Part shown: one piece after another, positions 42,637-51,537 of the stretch
Layout of the letters: every line of letters begins with the position of its first letter
Position numbering within the stretch: the stretch's first letter is position 1
NCBI RefSeq assembly: GCF_900626285.1
Contig: NZ_LR131147.1
Location: 1,074,610-1,138,609 of the forward strand
Length of the DNA: 64,000 nucleotides
Source of the DNA: Intestinimonas massiliensis (ex Afouda et al. 2020)
GTDB lineage: Bacteria; Bacillota; Clostridia; Oscillospirales; Oscillospiraceae
Reading direction: 5' to 3'
The notes under the pieces: generated by a model
Seen by the model: the letters and a program-made list of their open reading frames with translations, nothing else
The model's database searches: none
What the model was told of the DNA's origin: nothing
Position numbers and translations under genes: made by a program

Positions 42637-43541
42637 TGGAAAACGGTATCCTGATTCGGAATGTAGAGACAAAAAACATCATGACCAAATCCAATCTGCC
42701 CGTGGGAGGCTACTCTGTAAACCCCTATGTGGGCTGTACCCATGGCTGTAAGTACTGCTACGCCTCCTTTATGAAGCGCTTTACCGGACACACCGAGCCC
42801 TGGGGTACCTTTCTGGATGTCAAACACTGGCTGGAGATCAAAAATCCCCAAAAATACCGGGGACAGCGGATAGTCATTGGCTCGGTGACCGACGGCTATC
42901 TCCCCCAGGAGGAGCAGTTTCAAAACACCCGCAAGCTGTTGGAGCAGCTGAAGGACAGCGGGGCGGAGATCCTCATCTGCACCAAGTCCGACCTGGTGGT
43001 GCGGGATATTGACTTGCTCCGGGAGATGGGAAAGGTAACCGTTTCCTGGTCCATCAACACGCTGGATGAGGATTTTCGCAGGGATATGGACAAGGCGGTG
43101 AGCATTGAGCGGCGGCTCCATGCCATGAAGCAGATCTACGACGCAGGCATCCGCACCGTCTGCTTTATCGCGCCGGTATTTCCCGGGATTACGGATTTCG
43201 AGGCCATTTTCCATCGGGTGAAGAATCAGTGCGACCTGGTCTGGCTGGAGAATCTGAATCTGCGGGGCGGATTCAAGCAGGAGATTTTAGACTACATCCA
43301 GGAAAAGCATCCGCATTTAACAACCCTGTACCAGGCTATCTACCAAAAGGGTGACCGGAGCTATTTCCGGGGCCTTGAGCAGCAGGCAGAACAGCTGGCG
43401 ATGGAAAACGGCTGTCCTTTTGTGGACAACGAACTGCCCTATGGCCGGGCGGAGCCGGGCCATCCGGTAATCGTGGACTACTTCTACCACGAGGAAGTCC
43501 GCGGCTCGGAAAATACCGGGAGAAGAAGCCGAAACAAATAG
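42624..43541 (+). CDS. Radical SAM protein (mobile pair protein B type)
   Basis: 305 residues, SPL-like radical SAM fold with CTHGCKYCYASFM (CxxxCxxC near residue 38), GSVTDGYLPQEE and SINTLDEDFRRDM. It overlaps its partner and is probably translated in coupling with it. The pair may modify nucleic acid or protein; not known. Confidence 0.85.
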   Translation: MAEMMENGILIRNVETKNIMTKSNLPVGGYSVNPYVGCTHGCKYCYASFMKRFTGHTEPWGTFLDVKHWLEIKNPQKYRGQRIVIGSVTDGYLPQEEQFQNTRKLLEQLKDSGAEILICTKSDLVVRDIDLLREMGKVTVSWSINTLDEDFRRDMDKAVSIERRLHAMKQIYDAGIRTVCFIAPVFPGITDFEAIFHRVKNQCDLVWLENLNLRGGFKQEILDYIQEKHPHLTTLYQAIYQKGDRSYFRGLEQQAEQLAMENGCPFVDNELPYGRAEPGHPVIVDYFYHEEVRGSENTGRRSRNK

Positions 43542-43581
43542 AACTGCCGAAGAAGAGCACCTATGTGGTTTTCGATGACAA

Positions 43582-43626
43582 GAACATCCCGGCCTGTGTT
43601 TGATACAGGCCGGGATGTTCCATTTT
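43582..43626 (+). terminator. Terminator of the radical-SAM operon
   Basis: A perfect 16-bp stem (43582-43597 with 43605-43620), 7-nt loop, then CATTTT. Confidence 0.8.
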
Positions 43627-43675
43627 CCCATATTACGGAATGCCGGGTAATGCACGATTCTCTTCTTGTAAAAGC

Positions 43676-45571
43676 CTATTCAAACTTTCTGTCATAGAGC
43701 AGCGCGGCGATCAGGACCACAAAGCAGGAGCCGGCGTTATGGACCAGCGCTCCTGTGGTGGGCGTCAGCACTTCCATCAGGGATAAGATGATAGCCACGA
43801 AATTGATGCACATGGACAGGCTGATGCTGAATTGGATGGTTTTGACCGTTGCATTGGATAGGCGCTTCAGATATGGAATCTTGGAGATATCATCGCTCAT
43901 CAAAGCTACATCGGCAGCGTCCACGGCGATGTCGCTGCCCATACCTCCCATGGCAACGCTGACATCCGCGGTTTTCAGCGCGGGCGCATCGTTTACGCCG
44001 TCGCCGATCATGCATACATTACGATGTTCTCTCTGCAAGGCTTCAATCGCCTGCACCTTTTCCTCGGGCAGCAACTCCGCCCGCACTTCCGAAATACCTA
44101 CCTGCCGGGCAAAATAATCCGCCGTTCTTTGATGGTCGCCGGTCAGCAGAACCGTACGGGTGTGCATATCTGCCAAGCGGGCGACCATATCCTTGCCTTC
44201 CGGGCGCAGCACGTCGGAAAGGGCGATCACACCGATGCAATTCTGCCCATCCGCCACAAGAACGGAGGCCTTTCCCTGGGCGCGCAGCTGCTCCAATACG
44301 GATCTTACGGCAGCGCCCGTGGACACCCCGTTTTCCCGCAAAAATGCCTCGCTGCCGCAGAGCAGCTTGCGCCCCTGGATCTCCGCGAAAATGCCCCTGC
44401 CCGCAGTCATTTTGAACGAGGCGGACTCCATAACGGGCACTTCTTTTGCCCTGGCACAGGCTACAATGGCCTTTCCCAGCGGATGTTCGCTTTTCGCTTC
44501 GGCGGAGGCGGTTAGAGAGAGCAGCGCGATCTCGCTCATGGCTTTATCGAACACAACAATGTCGCTGACGTCCAACCGGCCATAGGTCAGGGTCCCGGTC
44601 TTATCAAACGCGATGGTATCCACTTTGCCCATCTTTTCCAGGGCCTCGCCGGACTTAATGATGACGCCGTGCTTGGTCGCCTGGCCAATGGCCGCCATAA
44701 TGGCGGTGGGCGTTGCCAGCACGAGGGCGCAGGGACAGAACACCACCAGCACCGTGACGGCGGTAATGATATTTTTGGTAAATAGGTATGCCAAAATGGC
44801 AATGAGCAGTGCCACCGGCACCAGCCAGCTTGCCACCTTGTCCGCAATGCGCTGCATGGGGGCTTGCTTGTTTTCCGCCTCCTGGACCATACGGATCAGT
44901 TTTTGCAGAGAACTGTTTTCACCCACCTTGGTTGCGGTCATGTCAATGGAGCCAAAACGATTGATGGTACCGCAAAAGACCTCGTCTCCCACACTTTTAT
45001 CCACCGGCAGGGATTCCCCGGTCATGATGGACTGGTCCACGGAGGTCTCGCCATGGATAATGGTTCCGTCCACAGGAATGGTTTCTCCGGGGAGAATCCG
45101 TAGGGTGTCGCCTTGCCGGATCTCCTCGGCGGGGATCATTTCTTCTGTCCCATTGTTGATCCGGCGGCCCTTTGTGGGTGCCAGGCGGATCAGCTGATTC
45201 AATCCCTTTTTTGCCCGGTTTGTGGTAGCTTCCTCCAAAAGGGCGCCGATGGCCATAATGAAGGCCACCTCACCGGCAGCAAATAGATCTCCGATGGCAA
45301 TGGCGGCAAACATAGCGATGGAGATCAGGAGTGCGGAAGAGATTTTGCTGATGCCGGGATTATAGATGATCCTCCAGATCGCCAGATACAAAAGGGGGAT
45401 GCCGCTGATGAGGACTGTGACCCATGCGGGATCAAAGGGCAAGACGCTCAGCTGCATCGGCGTGCCGCCAAATTCCTCTGCCAGATGGGGCACAAGATCA
45501 ATCAACAAAAAAACGCCTGCCACAATGGTCATAGGCAGCCCGGCAAGCAGGTCATTTATCTTCTTTAACAT
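43676..45571 (-). CDS. Heavy-metal P1B-type ATPase (metal undecided)
   Basis: 631 residues with CPC in the metal-transport helix (VVFCPCALVLATP), DKTGT phosphorylation site, SEHPLG and GDGVNDAP. No N-terminal metal-binding domain. The last helices end VHNAGSCFVVLIAALL, which differs from both the copper and the Zn/Cd patterns, so the cargo is uncertain. GGAGG sets the ATG at 45571. Divergent from a TetR gene, its probable regulator. Confidence 0.88.
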   Translation of the reverse strand: MLKKINDLLAGLPMTIVAGVFLLIDLVPHLAEEFGGTPMQLSVLPFDPAWVTVLISGIPLLYLAIWRIIYNPGISKISSALLISIAMFAAIAIGDLFAAGEVAFIMAIGALLEEATTNRAKKGLNQLIRLAPTKGRRINNGTEEMIPAEEIRQGDTLRILPGETIPVDGTIIHGETSVDQSIMTGESLPVDKSVGDEVFCGTINRFGSIDMTATKVGENSSLQKLIRMVQEAENKQAPMQRIADKVASWLVPVALLIAILAYLFTKNIITAVTVLVVFCPCALVLATPTAIMAAIGQATKHGVIIKSGEALEKMGKVDTIAFDKTGTLTYGRLDVSDIVVFDKAMSEIALLSLTASAEAKSEHPLGKAIVACARAKEVPVMESASFKMTAGRGIFAEIQGRKLLCGSEAFLRENGVSTGAAVRSVLEQLRAQGKASVLVADGQNCIGVIALSDVLRPEGKDMVARLADMHTRTVLLTGDHQRTADYFARQVGISEVRAELLPEEKVQAIEALQREHRNVCMIGDGVNDAPALKTADVSVAMGGMGSDIAVDAADVALMSDDISKIPYLKRLSNATVKTIQFSISLSMCINFVAIILSLMEVLTPTTGALVHNAGSCFVVLIAALLYDRKFE

Positions 45572-45770
45572 CGTTTTTCCTCCCATCTGTACGGCATTCC
45601 GACTGGCATGTAGTCTCTTGACGGATGCCGGATATTTCCGTACAATAAATGCAATAGCGAACACTTTGTTCTCTTTGATTGTATGAAAGCATGTTAAAAA
45701 AAACAATAGACCATTCCTTTCAGGTGTTTGCTACGGAACATTTTGCGGGATTTGTACGGAGGAGGATCAG
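45572..45770. promoter_or_regulatory. Divergent control region, P-type ATPase / tetR
   Basis: 199 bp without a gene. On the minus strand a TTGTTT-17-TACAAT promoter lies at about 45680-45708, and a short CGGATATTTCCG dyad lies at 45632-45643. A TetR operator is expected here but not certain. Confidence 0.4.
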
Positions 45771-46334
45771 ATGGACCGGCGTCAGCAGAAAACCAGGACG
45801 GCTATTTTTTCGGCGTTTACGTCCCTCCTGGCGGAAAAATCATACAGCAAGATTACGGTGCAGGAAATCATCGACGCTGCCAATGTGGGGCGCACCACTT
45901 TTTACGCCCACTTTGAAACCAAAGATGATCTGCTGAAAGAGTTATGCGAAGAGCTGTTTGGGCATATCATCGGCAGCGCCATGGACTGTACCCATACCCA
46001 CGGGCTGTACTCAGACGGGAGCGCCCCGGAATCGGTATTTTGTCACTTGTTGCAGCACTTACAGGAAAATGACAAGAATATCATTGCGTTGCTTTCCTGT
46101 GAGAGCAGCGAAATGTTCCTGCGCTTTTTCAAGGACAGCTTGAATGAGCTGGTACGATCCCAATTCATCAATCAGAACCGAAAAGCGAATACCGACATTC
46201 CGGAGGACTTTTTGATCAACCATATCTCCGGCAGCTTTGTGGAAATGGTACTGTGGTGGATCAAAGGACACAGGAAACAGACACCAGAGGATCTGGACCG
46301 CTATTTTCGTGCTGTCATTGAACCGATCATATGA
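45771..46334 (+). CDS. TetR-family transcriptional regulator
   Basis: 187 residues. The N-terminal helix-turn-helix is clear (ITVQEIIDAANVGRTTFYAHFETKDDLL). The C-terminal domain matches the TetR_C_33-like clostridial type, with HTHG and several His/Cys that could sense metal. GGAGGAGG precedes the ATG. Lies between two metal ATPases; controls probably the divergent one. Confidence 0.88.
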   Translation: MDRRQQKTRTAIFSAFTSLLAEKSYSKITVQEIIDAANVGRTTFYAHFETKDDLLKELCEELFGHIIGSAMDCTHTHGLYSDGSAPESVFCHLLQHLQENDKNIIALLSCESSEMFLRFFKDSLNELVRSQFINQNRKANTDIPEDFLINHISGSFVEMVLWWIKGHRKQTPEDLDRYFRAVIEPII

Positions 46335-46342
46335 AAAGACCG

Positions 46343-46386
46343 CGGCCTGATTTCGAAATGGAATCAGGCCGTGGCTGCTTTTTCTC
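46343..46386. terminator. Bidirectional terminator
   Basis: Stem 46343-46352 with 46362-46371 plus T-run (46379-46383), between the convergent tetR and cadA-like genes. Confidence 0.75.
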
Positions 46387-48387
46387 TTATAAATTCTGCA
46401 CCCGCAGAGCACGGATGGCGTTCAGGATCGCCAGAATCATGACGCCTACATCGGCGAAAACGGCAAGCCACATATTGGCTACGCCGAAGGCCACCAGGAT
46501 CAGGCAGGCCAGTTTCACTGCGATGGAGAACACAATGTTCTGGTAGACGATGCCCAGACACTTGCGGGAGATTTTAATTGCTTTGGAAATCTGCAGTGGG
46601 TCATCATCCATCAGAACCACATCGGCGGCTTCGATGGCGGCATCGGAGCCCATGGCTCCCATGGCGATGCCGATATCCGCCCGGCGCAGCACCGGGGCGT
46701 CGTTGATGCCGTCGCCCACAAAGGCCAGCTTTTCCCGCTCCGGCTTCGCCTGCAAAAGCGCCTCCACCTTTTCCACCTTGTCCGCCGGAAGCAGTTCGCT
46801 GTAAACCTCGTCCAGTCCCAGGGAGGCGGCCACCTGATCGGCCACCTTTTTGGCGTCGCCAGTGAGCATCACCGTCTTGCGGACACCGGCGGCCTTGAGC
46901 TGCCGGATGGCCTCCTTGCTGTGGGGTTTAACAATGTCTGCGATGACGATATGTCCGGCGTATTTGCCGTTGATGGCCATGTGGATGATGGTACCCACGC
47001 TGTGGCAGGAGATGTAGGCAATGCCCAGGCGATCCATCAGCTTGTCGTTGCCGGCCGCGACCTCCACGCCGTCCACCTTTGCGATGACGCCGTTGCCGCT
47101 GATCTCCTGAATCTCGGTGACCCGGGAACGGTCGATTTCCTTGCCGTAGGCCCGCTGGAGGCTCTTGCTGATGGGATGGGAGGAGGCGCTTTCAGCCAGC
47201 GCCGCGTATTCCACCAGCTTTTCGTCGCTGAGGTCACTGTGGTGGATGCCGTTGACCTCGAAAACGCCCTGGGTCAGTGTGCCGGTCTTATCAAAGACCA
47301 GGGTTTTGACTTGAGACAGCGTTTCCAGATAGTTGGAGCCTTTGACCAGTACACCGGCCCGGCTGGCTCCGCCGATGCCCGCGAAGAAACTGAGGGGGAT
47401 GCTGATGACCAGGGCACAGGGACAGCTGGCCACCAGGAAGGTCAGGGCACGGTAGATCCAGATCTCCCAGGCAGGAGCCAGCCCCATTCCTACCATCTGA
47501 ACCAGCGGGGGCAGAATAGCCAGAGCCAGCGCCGCATAGCACACCGCCGGGGTATAAATGCGGGCAAACCGGGAGATGAAATCCTCCGACTTGGATTTGC
47601 GGGAGGAGGCGTTCTCCACCAGATCGAGGATCTTGGAGACGGTGGATTCCCCAAACTCCTTGCTGGTTTGAATCTTGAGAACGCCGGTCATGTTGATGCA
47701 GCCGCTGATGACCTCGTCGCCGGTTTTGGCATCTCGGGGCAGAGATTCCCCGGTCAGAGCCGCCGTGTTCAGGGTGGAAGTACCTTCTACGATCACACCG
47801 TCAATGGGCACCTTCTCACCGGGCTGGACAATGATGATGCTCCCCACATCCACTTCATCGGGATCCACCTTTTCCAGCTTGCCGTCCCGTTCCACATTGG
47901 CGTAATCGGGACGGATGTCCATCAGATCGCTGATATTGCGGCGGCTTCTGCCCACGGCATAGCTCTGGAACCACTCGCCCACCTGATAGAACAGCATGAC
48001 GGCGATAACCTCCAGGTACTCGCCGTTTTCATAGACGGCCAAGGCCAGCGCGCCCAAAGTGGCCACAGCCATCAGAAAGTTTTCGTCAAATATCTGCCGG
48101 TTGCAGATCCCCTTGGACGCCTTTTTCAGAATGTCGTATCCGATAATCAGATAGTCTATCAGATGGACGGCCAGGCGGATCCACCGGCCAGCTGCTCCCA
48201 GCTGGTCGAATGCTTCGGCTCCCAGCGTCTGCAGTCCCAGCAGCAATACGGTGGCGATCAGAATACGCCACAGCATAACCTTCTGCTTTCTGGTCATACC
48301 GCTGCTTTTCTTCTGCCCCATGAGCAGCAGAACCACGGATAAAATTGTGACAACGACCAAGAGGCCGCTTTCCAGCAGTTCCTGCAT
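46387..48387 (-). CDS. cadA: Zn/Cd/Pb-exporting P1B-2 ATPase
   Basis: 666 residues. Motifs ASCPCALVISIPL, DKTGT, SSHPIS and GDGINDAP, with Lys in the seventh helix (SIAVKLACLI) and DVG in the eighth (FADVGVMILAILNAIRAL), the signature of Zn2+/Cd2+/Pb2+ pumps. The heavy-metal-binding domain is missing from its N-terminus and is encoded separately just upstream (48482-48700). Exports toxic divalent metals; likely under the ArsR regulator. Confidence 0.92.
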   Translation of the reverse strand: MQELLESGLLVVVTILSVVLLLMGQKKSSGMTRKQKVMLWRILIATVLLLGLQTLGAEAFDQLGAAGRWIRLAVHLIDYLIIGYDILKKASKGICNRQIFDENFLMAVATLGALALAVYENGEYLEVIAVMLFYQVGEWFQSYAVGRSRRNISDLMDIRPDYANVERDGKLEKVDPDEVDVGSIIIVQPGEKVPIDGVIVEGTSTLNTAALTGESLPRDAKTGDEVISGCINMTGVLKIQTSKEFGESTVSKILDLVENASSRKSKSEDFISRFARIYTPAVCYAALALAILPPLVQMVGMGLAPAWEIWIYRALTFLVASCPCALVISIPLSFFAGIGGASRAGVLVKGSNYLETLSQVKTLVFDKTGTLTQGVFEVNGIHHSDLSDEKLVEYAALAESASSHPISKSLQRAYGKEIDRSRVTEIQEISGNGVIAKVDGVEVAAGNDKLMDRLGIAYISCHSVGTIIHMAINGKYAGHIVIADIVKPHSKEAIRQLKAAGVRKTVMLTGDAKKVADQVAASLGLDEVYSELLPADKVEKVEALLQAKPEREKLAFVGDGINDAPVLRRADIGIAMGAMGSDAAIEAADVVLMDDDPLQISKAIKISRKCLGIVYQNIVFSIAVKLACLILVAFGVANMWLAVFADVGVMILAILNAIRALRVQNL

Positions 48388-48435
48388 GGTAATACTCCTT
48401 TCTGCGATTGCTTCCTCGTGTTCTTGTTCGGGATG

Positions 48436-48471
48436 AAAAAGCGCCCGAAAGCCTGCGCTGTTCGGGCGCTT
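48436..48471 (-). terminator. Internal terminator between metallochaperone and cadA
   Basis: An 11-bp stem (48439-48449 with 48461-48471) and T5 on the minus strand in the 94-bp gap. Partial termination would give more chaperone than pump. Confidence 0.7.
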
Positions 48472-48481
48472 TTATGAGCGA

Positions 48482-48700
48482 TTACAGGAAAATCTCGCAG
48501 TCAGGCTCCACCTTTTTGCAGGCCTTCCGCACACCGTCCATGACCTGAGCAGCGTCCTGGCCCTCGGCAAACTCCACGATCATCTTCTGGGTCATAAAGT
48601 TCACGGTAGCAGCGGCGACACCGGCAGTCTTGCGGGCGGCCTCTTCCATCAGGTTGGCGCAGTTGGCGCAGTCCACTTCGATCTTGTAAGTCTTTTTCAT
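48482..48700 (-). CDS. Stand-alone heavy-metal-associated (HMA) domain protein
   Basis: 72 residues, one ferredoxin-like HMA domain with the metal site DCANC (CxxC near residue 10). GAGGAG is spaced for the ATG at 48700. It probably delivers metal to the downstream ATPase, which lacks its own domain. Confidence 0.9.
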   Translation of the reverse strand: MKKTYKIEVDCANCANLMEEAARKTAGVAAATVNFMTQKMIVEFAEGQDAAQVMDGVRKACKKVEPDCEIFL

Positions 48701-48733
48701 CACAAAAAACTCCTCTCAAAATTTCATTTTTAA

Positions 48734-48772
48734 GATTAATCACTTGTTTAATCGTTATGGGTGCAGTATAAT
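48734..48772 (+). promoter_or_regulatory. ArsR/SmtB operator and promoter
   Basis: An inverted repeat GATTAA-N8-TTAATC (48734-48753) overlaps the -35 (TTGTTT, 48744-48749) of a promoter with a 17-bp spacer and TATAAT (48767-48772). ArsR/SmtB repressors bind AT-rich dyads of this form. Confidence 0.6.
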
Positions 48773-48861
48773 TTCTGCCAAGAGAGAAGTCAACACCACT
48801 GAGAGACTCCCTGCCAAACAGGCGAAAAGTATTTCCAAACGAGCGAAAAAGGAGAGCGTCT

Positions 48862-49227
48862 ATGAAATATCCCTCGCTGCCCCATGCCCATGATGTGCAA
48901 GCCGATCTGGAACCGATCGAATCCGGGCTGCGCCAGGCAGAGCGATTTGAAACGGTTGCGGAGCTGTTCAAGCAGCTCAGCGATACCACAAGACTGCGCA
49001 TCTTTTGGCTTTTGTGCCATACAGAGCAATGTGTCATCAATATCTCCGCACTGATGGAGATGTCCAGCCCAGCCGTTTCCCATCATCTGCGCGTACTCCG
49101 CAGTTGCGGTCTGATTGTGAACCGCAGGGAAGGCAAAGAAGTCTATTACCGGGCGGCAGACAACCCGCAGGTGCAGCTGTTGCACAAAACTATAGAACAG
49201 GTGATGGCAATCGCCTGTCCGGAGTGA
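48862..49227 (+). CDS. ArsR/SmtB-family metal-sensing repressor
   Basis: 121 residues with the family winged helix (LFKQLSDTTRLRIFWLL, ISALMEMSSPAVSHHLRVLRSCGLI, GKEVYYRA). Cys in CHTEQC near the DNA-binding helix and the N-terminal HAHD are candidate ligands of a CadC/CmtR-like sensor. Divergent from the HMA-cadA operon, which it likely represses. Confidence 0.9.
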   Translation: MKYPSLPHAHDVQADLEPIESGLRQAERFETVAELFKQLSDTTRLRIFWLLCHTEQCVINISALMEMSSPAVSHHLRVLRSCGLIVNRREGKEVYYRAADNPQVQLLHKTIEQVMAIACPE

Positions 49228-49240
49228 AAGGGGCCCCGCC

Positions 49241-50164
49241 ATGAAACAGAAATACCACGGGATTCTATCATCCATTCACCGTGACACCGGGGAAAACCCT
49301 CCTGAGATCCTGGAGCTTTACCCCGGCATCGAGCTGTCGTTCCTCTCTGCGTCCGGAAAAGACGCTTTCCACGTCTGCCACGTACCGTTGCCGCAGATGC
49401 TGGAGATCAACTACTGTATCTCCGGCAGAATGGGATGGGACATGGGCAACGGCAACCGGATTTATCTGGGACCAGGCGATTTTTCCTTGAATACGATGGA
49501 TGTCTGTGGGGATTCCGCCATTACCCTTCCGAATGGTTCTTACGAAGGGATTGTTGTTTATATCAACCTGGAGCGGCTATCGACACAGCCGCCCGCACCC
49601 TTGGCTGGTTCAACTGTTACCGGGGAGGCTCTACGGGAGAAATATTGTAAGGACGGTACCTGCACAGCTCTGGCGGGGAATGAGACCATACAGCAAATCT
49701 TTTCGGGGTTGTATGTGCCTCCCAAAGAAATGCGGCTGACTTGGCAGAAAATCAAGGTGCTGGAGCTTCTTCTTGTTCTGAGGCAGATGGAAGCCAGAAA
49801 GGAAAAGCATCTTACGGAATACCGGGCAGAGCAGGTGGAGATCATCCGTCAGATCCATGACCAGCTGACGGACCATCTGGAACAGCGGTTTTCCATTGAA
49901 TCCCTATCCAAGCAATATCTGATGAACCCCACGACCCTGAAGCAGCTCTTCAAGGCCGTCTATGGGACATCCATCGCCGCCCATATCCGGGAGCATCGGA
50001 TGGCATACGCCGCCCGGCTGCTTCGAACGTCTGAACAGAGCATTGCGGAGATTGCCCAAAAAGTCGGGTACGACAGCCAAAGCCGCTTTTCTTCTGTATT
50101 CAAGGAGCAATATCATATGCGGCCTAAGGAATACCGACGAAATCGCAGCTCAGAATCAATCTGA
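49241..50164 (+). CDS. AraC-family transcriptional regulator
   Basis: 307 residues. C-terminal double helix-turn-helix (FSIESLSKQYLMNPTTLKQLFKAVYG and IAEIAQKVGYDSQSRFSSVFKEQYHMRPKEYR). The N-terminal region has no domain I can name and resembles clostridial AraC proteins next to siderophore or multidrug genes. It starts 13 bp after arsR and 20 bp before the DUF1349 gene. Confidence 0.85.
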   Translation: MKQKYHGILSSIHRDTGENPPEILELYPGIELSFLSASGKDAFHVCHVPLPQMLEINYCISGRMGWDMGNGNRIYLGPGDFSLNTMDVCGDSAITLPNGSYEGIVVYINLERLSTQPPAPLAGSTVTGEALREKYCKDGTCTALAGNETIQQIFSGLYVPPKEMRLTWQKIKVLELLLVLRQMEARKEKHLTEYRAEQVEIIRQIHDQLTDHLEQRFSIESLSKQYLMNPTTLKQLFKAVYGTSIAAHIREHRMAYAARLLRTSEQSIAEIAQKVGYDSQSRFSSVFKEQYHMRPKEYRRNRSSESI

Positions 50165-50184
50165 AACATTAGGAGGGTACCAAC

Positions 50185-50799
50185 ATGAAATTTGATGTCA
50201 GTAGCTTGCGGTGGACCAGGGAGCCGCGAAGCAGCGCCATTACCCGGGACCGAATCGAAATTGTCACCCAGCCCCACACGGATTTGTGGCAAAGAACCTA
50301 TTATCATTTCCGAAATGACAATGCCCCGGTCCTGCAAATGACCACCGATGAGAAGTTCTTCTCCTTTGTGGTAAAAACCGAATTTGCCGAAAGCCACCAT
50401 CGTTTTGACCAGTGCGGTGTGGTCGTGTATCTGGACAGTGAAAACTGGCTGAAAGGCTCCGTTGAGTATGAGAACGAGAAGTTCCAGCACCTGGGCAGTG
50501 TGGTGACCAATCACGGGTACTCAGACTGGGCAACCACAGAGATCCCGGCCAGCGTCAAATCCATGTGGTATCGTCTAAGCCGGAGAGAGGACGATTTTTG
50601 TATCGAATGTTCCGAGGATGGGAGCGTGTTCCGGCAGATGCGCATCTGCCACCTGCATGAAGCAAAGGGGAAAATCCACTTCGGCATCTACGCCTGCAGC
50701 CCGGAGGATTCTTTCTTCCGTGCGGTATTCACCAACATGGAATGGACGGAGTGCAAGTGGCTGGCCCATGATGGTCAGGCACCGGACGAGGTACTTTGA
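50185..50799 (+). CDS. DUF1349 (YesU-like) protein
   Basis: 204 residues, beta-sandwich of the concanavalin-like DUF1349 family (DLWQRTYYHF, FFSFVVKTEF, FDQCGVVVYLD, WYRLSRRED, FGIYACSP). Family members are thought to bind glycans; no catalytic function is established. TTAGGAGGG precedes the ATG. Last gene before a terminator. Confidence 0.85.
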   Translation: MKFDVSSLRWTREPRSSAITRDRIEIVTQPHTDLWQRTYYHFRNDNAPVLQMTTDEKFFSFVVKTEFAESHHRFDQCGVVVYLDSENWLKGSVEYENEKFQHLGSVVTNHGYSDWATTEIPASVKSMWYRLSRREDDFCIECSEDGSVFRQMRICHLHEAKGKIHFGIYACSPEDSFFRAVFTNMEWTECKWLAHDGQAPDEVL

Positions 50800-50841
50800 C
50801 AAAAATACGGCCAGCTTGCAAAATAACGAAAAAGATAAGGA

Positions 50842-50881
50842 CCCGGCGGCGTTTCCCTTACATTGAGGAAACGCCGCCGGG
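50842..50881 (+). terminator. Terminator after the DUF1349 gene
   Basis: A perfect 15-bp stem (50842-50856 with 50867-50881), 10-nt loop; the T-run is poor. Confidence 0.7.
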
Positions 50882-50939
50882 GTTCTGTATAGGGGAGATG
50901 CTGGCCTCGTCCCGATAAAATGATAAGAAACACTGATCC

Positions 50940-51270
50940 ATTCAGGCGTCACTCCGCAGATGAGGCGAAAAATGCCTCTCGGCCCTGAAACTCGCTTTTT
51001 ATGATCTCAAACATTTCCTCCGGCATTTCCGGCAGCCATTTTAAAGCCAGAGTTTGATGATCCGTGTCAGCCTGCTTTTGAAAAATTCCATGTGAAACTG
51101 GATAAAGCGGCCTTAAAAGTACTTTTGAGCAAGCTCTGTGTCATAAGAAATGATTTTATAATTGTCATCATACCCCAGCTTAAAATAGGTCTGATAGAAA
51201 ATCTGGTTTTGCTCAGTGTGGCGGAACAGTTTCAAATGGTCGTTGTTGTTGATGCCGGTCGTATGTTCCT
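50940..51270 (-). pseudogene. Decayed coding remnant
   Basis: On the minus strand, readable peptides (NNNDHLKLFRHTEQNQIFYQ, then LALKWLPEMPEEMFEIIKSE in another frame) are broken by stops and a frameshift. The parent gene is not recognised. It abuts the broken DUF6809-like copy. Confidence 0.5.
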
Positions 51271-51282
51271 TCTGATATAATT

Positions 51283-51531
51283 CCGCTGTCTATGGAGGCG
51301 GCCGAGTAGGAAATCGAAACTTGCCACCAACAGCTCATTGAGCGGTTGGACAAGCCGGAGCGTAAACTGGCGCTTCGTATCATGGATGCACAGGGCCTGA
51401 TTGCGGAGGAACGCTCCGTGGACAGTTTCCTTTGCGGGTTTAAATTGGCGTGGGAACTGACATACGAACTGAATCACTTTGAAATGGACAGGCACCCATC
51501 TCCGGAAGAAGAAGCGGAGATGGATGCCTGA
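51283..51531 (+). pseudogene. DUF6809-like small protein, broken second copy
   Basis: It matches the intact gene at 35432-35722 closely over its last 83 codons, including a long identical stretch around ACTGAATCACTTTGAAATGG and the stop context. The first part is lost, and a TAG at 51307 interrupts the frame where the intact copy has Cys. The start region is replaced by unrelated sequence. Confidence 0.8.
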
Positions 51532-51537
51532 TTCTAT

